The position numbers and the translations under genes are program-made. From Beta vulgaris subsp. vulgaris (Eukaryota; Streptophyta; Magnoliopsida; Caryophyllales; Amaranthaceae), in contig NC_079205.1 of assembly GCF_026745355.1 (NCBI RefSeq), forward strand, positions 3,950,832 to 4,014,831: 64,000 nucleotides of DNA. The letters are read 5' to 3'. Positions 44,396 through 54,339 of the stretch are shown in pieces. A model generated the notes under the pieces. The model saw only the letters and a program-made list of their open reading frames with translations. It ran no database searches and was not told where the DNA came from. Within the stretch, counting starts at the first letter, position 1, and each line of letters begins with the position of its first letter.

Positions 44396-45541
44396 ATGAC
44401 TCATAACTACGTGATAGTTTCACTCCTTTTACTCCTCCCTTTGTTTGTAGACATCTCCCACTCTCAACCTACCCCAGATCTTTGCCTTGCGCACGACAAA
44501 AATGTGCTCCTTCGTATCAAAAAACACTTCGGCAACCCTCCCTCGCTTTCGTCGTGGGATCCCAATACAGATTGTGCTGGATGGAATGGTATTCGATGCA
44601 ACAATCAAGGCCACGTCGAGGTCGTCTTAATCACCGATGCTGATGATATCCACGGCCTAATACCGCCTTTCTTAGACCAACTTCCGTACCTCACTGAACT
44701 CTATTTTGATAAACTTCCCAATCTTTCGGGACCAATACCAACTTACATTGGTAAACTTACTAACCTCACTATACTTACTATCTCCGGAACCAATATAGCT
44801 GGTCCGATCCCTGAATTTTTAATTAAGCTCACGAACTTGAACCAACTCTTTCTCTATTCCAACAAGTTTACTGGGACGATCCCTAATTTTCTAAGCCGAC
44901 TTAAGAAGTTGATTTTTCTTGACCTCTCTTCCAATTTACTCACTGGCCAAATTCCTGTAGCCTTGAGTAAATTAACCAATGTTAAAGTCCTTACTCTTAG
45001 CTCAAATAAGTTGTCTGGCCACATACCCGATTTTATTGGCAACCAACTTAAGAATCTACAAGTACTAGAGCTCGATTTCAACTCTTTTTCGGGCACAATA
45101 CCAACATCTTTGGGATTATTGCTCAATCTCCAAAAGATATCGCTTGTTGGGAACCAATTAAGTGGTACAATCCCAAAGTGGATGGGTCGCGGTAATTTGA
45201 ATCTTATTTATCTTGGTCAAAATAAACTAACGGGGGATGCCTCTTTTTTGTTTGAGAAGACTAACACCAACATCCTTAGTTTGGAAGTTGCGCACAATCT
45301 TTTAAAGTTTGATTTTACAAAGGTGGATTTGGCTCCAAGTTTATTAGGCATGAACATAAGCCATAACATGATATATGGGTCTCTTCCTAAGCGATTCGGG
45401 CTGTTACGGCCCGATTCTATTGATGTGAGTTATAATCAACTTTGTGGTCCAATTCCTAATGGTAGACGTTTCAAAAGGGTCCCCGACATATTTGCTCATA
45501 ATAAGTGTCTTTGCGGTGGTCCATTTCCTAGTTGCAAGTAA
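44396..45541 (+). CDS. Polygalacturonase-inhibitor-like LRR protein, copy 3
   Basis: Single exon of 381 aa, co-linear with copy 2. It has a signal peptide (SLLLLLPLFVDISHS), N-cap Cys30, Cys60 and Cys68 with Ala61 where PGIPs have a second Cys, eleven to twelve LRRs and the C-cap NKCLCGGPFPSCK. It is the most diverged of the three. Differences cluster in the LRR faces (for example VEVVLITDADDIHG versus VTVIIINTAEDIHG, and NFSGTIP-type repeats), which is where target contact is expected in this family. One codon is lost near the end (FKRVPDIF versus FKRANPNIF). It has its own TATA box, no interruption, and is probably functional. Confidence 0.88.
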   Translation: MTHNYVIVSLLLLLPLFVDISHSQPTPDLCLAHDKNVLLRIKKHFGNPPSLSSWDPNTDCAGWNGIRCNNQGHVEVVLITDADDIHGLIPPFLDQLPYLTELYFDKLPNLSGPIPTYIGKLTNLTILTISGTNIAGPIPEFLIKLTNLNQLFLYSNKFTGTIPNFLSRLKKLIFLDLSSNLLTGQIPVALSKLTNVKVLTLSSNKLSGHIPDFIGNQLKNLQVLELDFNSFSGTIPTSLGLLLNLQKISLVGNQLSGTIPKWMGRGNLNLIYLGQNKLTGDASFLFEKTNTNILSLEVAHNLLKFDFTKVDLAPSLLGMNISHNMIYGSLPKRFGLLRPDSIDVSYNQLCGPIPNGRRFKRVPDIFAHNKCLCGGPFPSCK

Positions 45542-47222
45542 CCATGAATGTTTGTCAGATCAGATATGATTGGTTGTATTTAAGGCTTTCTACTTTAATC
45601 GGTGTTTTCGGGTTTATGTAGTGTTGTAATAGTGCAATCAAGTCCAAGGTTAACGATAGTAGCCAGCATTTGGACTATTAAATGAGTTTGTTTTCCCTTT
45701 TTTTTTGAAAAAGAGGGTGATGTTTCTCTTTAAATAAATCTACTACTGATTTGTTGATTGCATGTATGTTATTACTCTCAATAATAATGTAAATGTAAAA
45801 AGATTTTCCTAAGTTAAAGGCTTGTATGATCAGTTGTGAATGGTGTTAATTTATGCATGCAATCTCAAGCAAAGTAGCATGGAGTGCACTCTCTTATCCT
45901 CAAAAAGGATTCAATTAGTGGTAATGCTTTAAATTAGCAAATACAGAGTGGTTTGTGTTCAATTATCTATTTATATATATATATATCCTACTTAGCAAGT
46001 AAAGCTTAGCTGTTAGTTGTTAGCAGTTAGGTGTTTGCATTAGCTCTTAGCGGTTAACTGATTGTATTAGCTGATTTGACTAACTGGTTGTATTAGCTGG
46101 TTTGACTAGCTGATTGTATTAGCTGGTTGTGTGAAAGTGTTTGGTAGATAAACTTTAGCTGATTGGTACTTTATTAATGAAATGACCAATCAGGATATTG
46201 GAATAATTTATTGATGGTTTTCTTTAAGTAAAAGGTAATTTTGACCAACTTCTGGATGAATTAGTCATTACACAACTAAATTCACAAACCTCTTTTCCAA
46301 AAATCTCCTACTAGTAGCTTTTTCGAAGTTAGATTTTTGGCCTTAAATCTCTCTTTTAATCTACTCTCAACTAAACACTCCTGTCAGAAATTTGGACTAG
46401 TCAAACCTCTCTTTTCACCGTAAAACTCTCTCAACCAAACACCCCTACAATCTACTATAAAATAGTGATGAATTAGGTTGGGGTTTTTACCTTGTTGTTT
46501 CTTATCACATGCACTAGTTAACAATTTCCATTCACCTATTTTTGTGTTACTATGATATCATAATCCACTTTAGCATAAACACAAGAGTATGTCTTGAATT
46601 TAGCATTTACACCATAACTTATTGTATAATATGCATAATGATAGAGAGGGGGATGGGGGGAAGAGAGCGAGAGAGTGTGAGTCATAATCAACACTAGTAC
46701 ACCATTTAATTGCATCGGCTATATTCTTACACATTAACCTATCATAAACAAGATTGTATTACATTCTTTACAAGTAGTTATATATATATATACTATCTTA
46801 AAGTCGAAAGTTACATTAATAAATAATTCATATTATAATTTACTATTTAGAAATTTAAAATGAGATGGAACATCATTTCCTGAGCAAAATTCATTTCTTA
46901 TAACTCTTGGTTTTCACTTTCTTAAAATGTTTGATTTAAAAATTCAAATCACATTAGTAAATGATAGGGTCGTCGTCCGAGCCAACAACTAGTTCAAATT
47001 AATGACCAGTTACTCGAACTTACTCTCCTCATATCTCTCCCAACTCCATTAACAAGTTTATCTATATCCCAACTTTATACATTCTCTCTAAAACTAATTT
47101 CTCTCTCCTTTACCACACCCATACTTTTTTCTATCTTCCATCAATCTCCCTTTTTCTCTCCCCTCCACGAACCTCTTTTTCTTCTTTCCTCCATCAAACC
47201 CCCTTTACAATCACCTTTCAAA
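45542..47222. other. PGIP copy 3 downstream region, no gene
   Basis: The first 100 bp resemble the other PGIP 3' flanks (ACCATGAATG-TTGTCAGAT). At 46010-46180 there are repeated GTATTAGCTG-TTGACTA words with a CAACCAAACACCCCTA motif near 46432, suggesting a diverged MITE. The rest is AT-rich with no coding signal. Confidence 0.5.
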
Positions 47223-48124
47223 AAATGTAGTGTGTTAGGAAATCGGTGTTGTAGTTTGATTAATGCGGAACAGAAAATCAATGAAATAATGAAGGTGAGA
47301 AAACTATAAAGATGAACAAACAAATAACACAAGGATTTACGTGGTTCAGTCAAATTTGACCTACATCCACAGGTGGGGGATTAGAGCTTCTTCACTATAA
47401 TGGAGAAAATCAGAGAGAATAATACAAGGAGTCCTAAATCTAGAGGCTAAAAGTGTTTCATAAGTTGTGTTAATAATAATGAACACTAAGAGCCCTTTTA
47501 TAATCATAAGGAACCCGTACAAACCCTAAAAGATAACCTAAAAACGAAAAATATCGGAAAAACGCGTTCAGCGCCCAAAATCGCGCACCGCCCGATTGGG
47601 TCGGGCCAAATCCGCCCGATCGGGCCCGAGACAAAACTGCTTCGTCAGTTTTTCGTAAAACAGTCATAACTTTCTCGTTTCTCATCGAAATTGGGCATAT
47701 GACCTATCGTTGGAAAGCTCTTTGAACAAGCTATCACCTCCAATTTGAATCACATCAAAATCATTTATAGATTGAGAGATATGTGCATTCAAAGTTAGCC
47801 TTATGCCATTCACAAGATTTCAAGTCATATTTAACATAGTGAAATTAAAATTTTGGATTTAGAATCCTTATCATTTCCAAACTGTGATCAAGAATTGTAA
47901 TACAAACTTTGAGTTCCAAACTTCTATTCCACTATTTGAAACAAAATAAAAGTTTCCAAACACTATCTTAAGTTAATTATCAAATCTTTAACAACTTAAC
48001 AAAAAAACGGAATAAACCTTTAACAGAATAATAAGAAAAAATTTAGATTCTTGTGAAATGTTCAACTCCTTACTCCTTCAATATTTTACTGACTACTGTA
48101 CCCGACAGCTTATATAAACTGCTC
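47223..48124. other. LTR-like fragment
   Basis: Begins near TGTGTTAGGAAATCGG and contains GATTTACGTGGTTC, a wording frequent in plant LTR leaders. It ends where PGIP-module homology starts (TCAAAAAAGATTCCG, about 48127). The 71-codon ORF is not credible. No second LTR seen. Confidence 0.4.
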
Positions 48125-48329
48125 TTTTCAAAAAAGATTCCGTTTTTATTTGGAGATTTTAGACCGACACAAATCAAATGATAAAGTACGTATATAAATT
48201 ATGATATAGCATGAGTGCATGACCCCTAAGGAGAAAAAAAAAAAAGCTCCAACGTGATGCTTTGTGGGACGATTACACATTTACACCTACAGTTACGTGG
48301 CTATCTCAAGCAAAAGCTCTTACGATATA

Positions 48330-48587
48330 CTTCCTCTGTTTCTAAATAAGTGCAACACTTCTTGTTTTCACGTTTGCCAATGCATTATTTTAACCGTTAA
48401 TATCTTCAATTATCAATAAGTAAAAATTATAAAAAGTTTATATTAAAAAAATTCACATTCAGACGAATCTAACAAGATCCCACATGACTATGTTTTTCCT
48501 AAAATGTAAATCACCAAAGCTAATTAAAGTTTAAACTGTGAATAGTAAACACTATGCAAATGTTGCACTTATTTTGAAACGGAGGAA

Positions 48588-48588
<1 letters not shown>
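48330..48588. mobile_element. Stowaway-like MITE in the copy 4 module
   Basis: CTTCCTCTGTTTCTAAATAAG at the left and CTTATTTTGAAACGGAGGAAG at the right are inverted, flanked by TA (48328-48329, 48589-48590). The internal GCAACACTT / ATGTTGCACTTA also pair. Confidence 0.85.

Positions 48589-48661
<73 letters not shown>
48589..48661. repeat. (TA)n microsatellite
   Basis: 73 bp of uninterrupted TA starting at the TA target of the MITE, suggesting expansion of the insertion-site dinucleotide. Confidence 0.95.
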
Positions 48662-48664
<3 letters not shown>

Positions 48665-49841
48665 TATTAGTATTACTAAAGTAGCTCGTGGAAAATAGTT
48701 TATTGTTTTTGCATGGATTATTGTCGTGTTTATCCTAATATTTCCCAATTTGCAAGTGGAAGATGTACTGATGTTTCCGTATATGGAATCATTAGTCCTG
48801 TAACTAGATTACTAGACCACGAGGACATAAATATTGAATAGACCACGAGGCCGTTCTTTTTCTTCTTTGTTTTATTCTAATGAATTACCAACTGGGAGAT
48901 GTACCCGTTACCATTATTACGCGTATCGCTTTAAAGTTCCTTTCGAAATCTTTATTTCTCATGAATATCTCTATACATAGTTACTAGTTTTTGACACGTG
49001 TAAAATACACGGAAGTATTTTTTTCTACAAATTTAAGATTGTGTATAAATTATAATTTGGTTTATAAGTATTTTGTCCTCATGATGAAGATGTACTTCTC
49101 GATTTAATGTTTAATCTTTATAGTAGGAGTTAAGCATATTAGAAGGACCCAATGTTTGCAATTTTTCACCGTTTGGGACCTGTTCTTTTTTTTTGCACCG
49201 TTTGGGACCCAAAACGGGATTATGAGCATTAAAGTTAACCTTGGTTAACTTGTGGGGCCAGTTGACAATTAAAACCCCCAAAAAGCTATCATTTGTTGTT
49301 TTTCCCAAAAAAAATCATGTCAGTTGAGAGAGAAAAAAAACGCTAAAGATATCTTTTACCTTACCTGTACTTGGCGCCATTCTATCTTCCACTACACTCC
49401 ACTCCCCTGTTTCTTTCAGAACTCTCCTTCATCTTTCTCTCAAAGGCGAAAACAAGGGCTTAGTAGAAGAAGCTTCATCTCCAAAATTTTCGGATTTTTC
49501 TTGCTTATATCTTTGTGGTAATCATCTAAACTCTATTATTTTTGTCTTTTTTAGCAAAATTCAGTTTTTTTTTGGGTCAGTTGGAGGGGTTTTGGTTCTT
49601 GTAAGTTTGGAAATTCAAAATTCTAAAATTTATTTTTGTTCATGTTTGTTGTTTTTTTGTTCGGATTATACTTTGTATGGTGGTTTTATTTTGTTTTGCA
49701 TGTTTATCTGCTAAAAACTATGATGAACACTTAGGGTTTGTTTGATTTTAGTTATGAAATGAACTAACTACAACAGAGGGTATTAGGTTTTTTTTAATTT
49801 AGTCCATATTTAACTTTAGATGTTATTTTTTAAAGGATAAA

Positions 49842-50135
49842 ATGGCTGAAGAAAGTGAAGCTACCCACCCAGTGTTGTTGATGCCTGAGATTATGACTTT
49901 TCATGTGTTCCCAAGGCTGAGCAGACGTGACAAAGGGGTAGTCTCACTTGTATGTAGGGAATGGAGGGACATGTGGAATTGGAAGTGGTGGATTCCTGAA
50001 AGGGCTGCTGCTTGGGCTAACCGTTTCCGCAATTGGATTTGTTGGGACATAATTGAGAACAATTCTGCTTATTTGTATGAATGGTTGGCTGAATATGATG
50101 CTGATTTTTTCTTGGATGATGAAGATTATGATTGA
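49842..50135 (+). CDS. Short F-box-like protein inside the MULE
   Basis: 97 codons from ATG 49842. Residues about 10-47 (LLMPEIMTFHVFPRLSRRDK, then GVVSLVCREWRDMW) follow the F-box pattern LPxEIxxxIxxRLxxxDxxxxxxVCxxW. The rest is Trp- and Asp-rich with no kelch or LRR repeats. It lies between the left TIR and the transposase and reads in the same direction. It may be a captured host piece or a conserved MULE accessory gene. An F-box protein would join an SCF ubiquitin ligase through SKP1; whether this one does is unknown. Confidence 0.6.
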   Translation: MAEESEATHPVLLMPEIMTFHVFPRLSRRDKGVVSLVCREWRDMWNWKWWIPERAAAWANRFRNWICWDIIENNSAYLYEWLAEYDADFFLDDEDYD

Positions 50136-50474
50136 TAGGTTGAAGTCCCCTGCTTGCAAGTAGTACATGTAGGTTTTTTTTTGGGTTATTTGGTTGTTGT
50201 AGCAGGGAGTTTGGGTTGGTAGTATAGGGCTTCTTGTTGTTTTTTGGTGATAGATAGCCCTGATTTTAATATCAGAATGATTTGAAGTTGCACTTAATGA
50301 TGGAAATGGATTCCTTTTGTAATTGTAAGAATCCATTTCCAATAGTAAGTGAATTGATATGTATTCTAACTTATATTTGAATGGAATGAAATCATTGGAA
50401 ATCTCATATTGTGTTTAATTATTACTTATTTTGTTCACCTGTTTTGTTAATTTGTAGTTTTGTGGACTAAAAAC

Positions 50475-53274
50475 ATGGAAATAAGTATGTGCATTGTGGT
50501 CCATCATGGTGGAAGATGGGTGCATAAACCAGATTTGGTATATGAAGGGGGTGAGGTGAGGATAATAGATGATTTACCATCTGATCTAGATGTTAATTAT
50601 CTTAGGTCCCTGATAAACTCTCTAGGACATAAGAATGTGATAAAGTTACACTATTGTGATCCATTTAAGGAACTAAAGCTTGGTCTTAGATTCTTGGATT
50701 ATGATAGTACAACTTTTGGCATGTTCTTAAGTTTATTGGAGAAGTGTAGGATGCTTGATCTTTTCACAGAGCATGAGGATCTTCCCACTGAAGTTATAAA
50801 TGTTGACGAAAGTGACAATCATAATAGAGAGTTAATTCATTTGGATGAAAATGATGTAGTTTGGAATGCTTATGTGGAAACTTGTCATGTGGTGAAAGAT
50901 GTTGATGCAAATAGGACTCAATCACTTAGCTTAGGGTCTGTTGAATCAATTGAAATAGACTATGATGACCAAGGAACTGACAATGAGGATGATGAAGTGA
51001 TGGAGGCAAGGCACATCATTTTATTTGAAAAAAAGAAAGAAATGGCATACAATCAGGAGCTTCAGTCACTTGACAGAGTGGCTGAGAGGAAGGGTATAAC
51101 TGATGGCCATGGCTCTGACTATGAAGGTGAGTCATCTGACTTAGATAGCCCTCCTAATTCAGAAGATGAGGGTGATTGTGGCTATCTTCTACCACCCTCT
51201 GCCCCTATAAACAAGAAGAACAACCATCCAACTACTAAAAAAGTTGGTTTGCTGCAGGAGGAATGCCCTTTCTTTTTGGGACAACAGTTTCAGAATGCAA
51301 ATGAGTTTAGGGATGCAGTAACCAACTATTGTTTAACTGTTGGAAGAGACACATATTTTAGCAAAAATGATGCAAAGAAGGTAGGGGCTAGGTGCAAATC
51401 ACAGAAGTGTCCTTTTTATGTTTGGTGTTCACTTGAAAGGGGAAAAGGACACCTAGTTGTTAAGACCCTGGTTCCCACACACAATTGTGGAAGGTTAGCC
51501 ACTGTGAAGAAAATTAGGGCAGCTTGGATTGCTAAAACCTACCATCAGAAGTTCAAAATTAATCCTTACATCAAATGTCAGGAGATAGTAGATACATTGT
51601 GGGCTGAAAGAGGAATTAAAGCTTCATTGTGGCTTGCTCTTAAGGCCAGAAGAAAGGCACAAGCACTTATACTAGGAGAGTATGAGGAGCAGTATGGTCT
51701 ACTACATAGATATGCACAAGAGTTGCTAAAGTCAAATAGAAATAACACAATAAAGTTTAAACTGACCCAAGGTGTGTTTGAAAGATTGTATGTCTGTTTT
51801 GATGCACTTAAAAGAGGGTTTCTTGCTGGTTGCAGACCATTCTTTGGTATTGATGGTTGTTTTTTGAAAGGTCCATTTGGTGGGCAATTACTTGTAGCTG
51901 TTGGAAGGGATGGGAACAACCAAATGTTCCCAATTGCTTGGGCATGTGTTGAGGTGGAGTCCACAGACAGTTGGGGATGGTTTTTACAGCTCTTGGCAGA
52001 TGATTTAGGGACAAGTGATGGTCATGGTTACACAATCATGTCTGACCAACAAAAAGGTTTGCTAAATGCTGTGTCCCAAATATGGCCAAAAGCAGACACA
52101 AGGTGCTGTGCAAGACATGTTTATTGCAATTTCAGGCAAGTCTTTGGTGGTGGGTTAGAATATAGAAGAGGGTTTTGGAAGGTTGCTAAAAGCACAACAG
52201 AGGCTGACTTCAACAGACACATGGAGCTTTTTGGTGATATATCAAAGGCTGCTGCAGCAGATTTGAAGAAAAGGAACACAAAAAAATGGGTCAGGGCCTT
52301 CTTGACCACAACTTCAGTTTGTGATAGCATTGATAACAACATGAATGAGGTGTTCAATGCATACATCTTATCTTCAAGGCACAAACCTATAATAACAATG
52401 TTGGAAGACATTAGAGAAGGTTTGATGGAGAGGTTGCACAAGAAGAGAGACTTCATCTCAAAGAAGGAAGTTGAAATCTGCCCGAGGATTCAAGTAAGGC
52501 TGGAAAAATCAAAGGTTGATGCAAGAGGTTGGTCTGCATTTTGGGATGGACACTTCTCTTATGGAGTTAGAGAAGGAGCTACACAAACAAGGTATGTTGT
52601 CAGCTTGTTAGATAGAACATGTAGTTGCTATGCTTGGCAACTCAGTGGTGTTCCATGCAACCATGCAGTGGCTGCAATATGGAAAGCACATGAGCTGCCT
52701 GAACACTATGTGTCCCATTACTTCTCTAAAGAAACCTACCTCAAAGCTTACCAATTCCCACTAGAGCCACTAAATGGACCTCAACAATGGCCTACATCAC
52801 CCTACCAACCTATCATTGCACCACCACTGAAAAAAATTCACAACAGACGCACAACTAAAAGAAAGCCATCCTTAGGAGAGGTAACTACTTGTGGCACAAA
52901 GTTGTCAAAGAAAGGAGTGATTAATAGGTGCAGTAATTGTGGGGAACAAGGACACAATAAGAGAAAGTGTCAAGGCACACCTAAGGAACCAGCAGCCCCT
53001 CAACCACCAACTCAACAGAAGAAACAAAAGCATGGTGGAAATGGATTCCAGACAGAAGCAAGGGTAAGAACTGTATGCTTGTGTTAATTTTTTTTTGCAA
53101 GAGAATATTTTTTTTTAATTTGCAACAGACTAATTAGTTATCATTTGGCAGGTGTTTAATTTAAGTCAATCACAATCACAATCACAGTCAAATGCATCAA
53201 ACATAACTCAATCACAGTCAAGCAATGCAAGGACAATTGGTTCATTATACAAAGGACCAACTCAGTTATTTTGA
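50475..53274 (+). CDS. MuDR-type (MULE) transposase
   Basis: Exon 1 50475-53063 and exon 2 53152-53274 (GTAAGA...GGCAG, phase 0) give 903 aa; the ATG at 50477-50475 is preferred to the upstream TTG. Domains in order: N-terminal plant MuDR region; acidic linker; MuDR DNA-binding domain (about 260-330, ECPFFLGQQFQNANEFRDAV, then CPFYVWCS). The DDE transposase follows, with Asp460 in FFGIDGCF, Asp524 in IMSDQQKG and the CCARHVYCNF block. Then come a SWIM finger (Cys716, Cys718, Cys728, His730) and a CCHC knuckle (Cys819, 822, His827, Cys832), ending in a Ser/Gln-rich exon 2. The enzyme would cut at the TIRs and insert with 9-11 bp duplications. There is no frame disruption. Confidence 0.93.
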
Positions 53275-53310
53275 AAGATAAGCTTACAAGGTAATCACTA
53301 CATTTTTACT

Positions 53311-53616
53311 TCACATTTTCTTAACAAACACTGCAATTATCAACCCTAACACTACAATAAACACTCTCATTTTCTTAATCTTTCTTTTCAGCTCTTGCAC
53401 TTCATCCTCAAGCTGCATCCTCTTCCTCATATATGCCACCATTTCGTTGCTCAATTCAATATGGTGAGGACTGTCTATCCATTCAAAGAACTCACACCCA
53501 TGTCTTGTTCTAAAATTTTCACAAATATAAAACCTCATGAATGGATTTCTGAGGGTTTTTGACACCCTTTTTTTGGCAACCTTAGCACAGTAGCATAATA
53601 CTTGACTGTGATTCAT
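53311..53616 (-). CDS. GRF zinc-finger protein with coiled coil and membrane segment, in MULE
   Basis: 101 codons from ATG 53616. The first 45 residues match the GRF zinc finger: CYC at the start, NPFMRFYIC, then GCEFFEW (C-x-C, C, C). A charged helix predicted to coil (MRKRMQLEDEVQELKRKIKK) follows, and a hydrophobic tail (VFIVVLGLIIAVFV) looks membrane-spanning. Small plant proteins with this exact plan are common and usually uncharacterised. It is convergent with the transposase (stops 36 bp apart) and inside the TIRs, so it travels with the element. An upstream exon at about 53804-53622 is possible. Confidence 0.7.
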   Translation of the reverse strand: MNHSQVLCYCAKVAKKRVSKTLRNPFMRFYICENFRTRHGCEFFEWIDSPHHIELSNEMVAYMRKRMQLEDEVQELKRKIKKMRVFIVVLGLIIAVFVKKM

Positions 53617-54009
53617 CTTCTTCACTGCAGGACTGCCAATACTAATTCAGAGATGCTGCAATGGAGTTTTTTTTTTGGGTTATAGGTTATACAGTTTTTT
53701 TGGGAAGAATTAACATGGTGTTTTTGATTTTTTTGGATGAAGAAAACTGGTTCATTTCTTCCATGTTCCATGGAACCCATGTATTTATGCATTGAATGAA
53801 GCAACGGTTACTTTTTTGGATTTTACTGAATATTTAATGCTTTGTTTTTTTTTTTTAATTATTATTATACCTCCGGTGGGTTAAAGTCTGGTTAACTTAC
53901 CGGATTCCTTAACCCAGGTCCCAAATGGTGCACAAAAAAAGGATAGGTCCCAAAGGGTGAAAAAGTGCAAACTTGGGGTCCTTCTTATTCGCTTAACTCT
54001 TTATAGTAG

Positions 54010-54339
54010 TGTATTGTGAATCAACCTACTATTATCATTGAATATTTAAAAACAACAAATTTATATGACAGAGCAGTGTTCTTGTAAGTCCAATTTAATT
54101 AGTAACATATAACTTTTATGGAATTGAAATCTGTATAATCTAAGAAAGAACGATTAACTACTATGTAATAAGTAGTTTATAATACACTAAAGCAGAACAA
54201 ACGTTTACTAACGAATACGATTTACAGAAAATAAACATATAATAAAAAGTGAGTAACTTACATCAATAATCAAATTAAATCATAAGTTTTGAAACACTTT
54301 CTTATAAACAATTTACTCGTGGTATTTGATCCCTTAAGA
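54010..54339. other. AT-rich spacer between MULE and Helitron remnant
   Basis: No gene or repeat recognised after the MULE target duplication. Confidence 0.6.

Larger units (their letters stand above)
48125..48990 (+). pseudogene. PGIP copy 4: upstream module without the gene
   Basis: Carries the same ordered blocks as the other copies (AAAGATTCCGTTTTTATTTGGAG, GACCGACACAAATCAAATGAT, GATGCTTTGTGGGAC, AAAGTAGCTCGTGGAAAA, CCACGAGGCCGTTC, TTACGCGTATCGCTTTAAAG) and a TATA-like CTATACATAG near 48971. No PGIP coding sequence follows, and unrelated sequence starts about 48990, with the MULE 137 bp further on. A promoter stripped of its gene. Confidence 0.8.
49127..53999 (+). mobile_element. Autonomous-type MULE with cargo ORFs
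   Basis: 4873 bp between TTTATAGTAG at 49117-49126 and 54000-54009, an exact 10-bp target duplication. The terminal inverted repeats (about 110 bp, imperfect) start GAGTTAAGC at both ends. They share AGAAGGACCC, TTTGCA-TTTTTCACC and TTTGGGACCT. Inside are an F-box-like ORF, an intact MuDR transposase (50475-53274) and a GRF zinc-finger ORF on the minus strand. Exact target duplication and an open transposase suggest a recent, possibly mobile copy. Confidence 0.93.
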
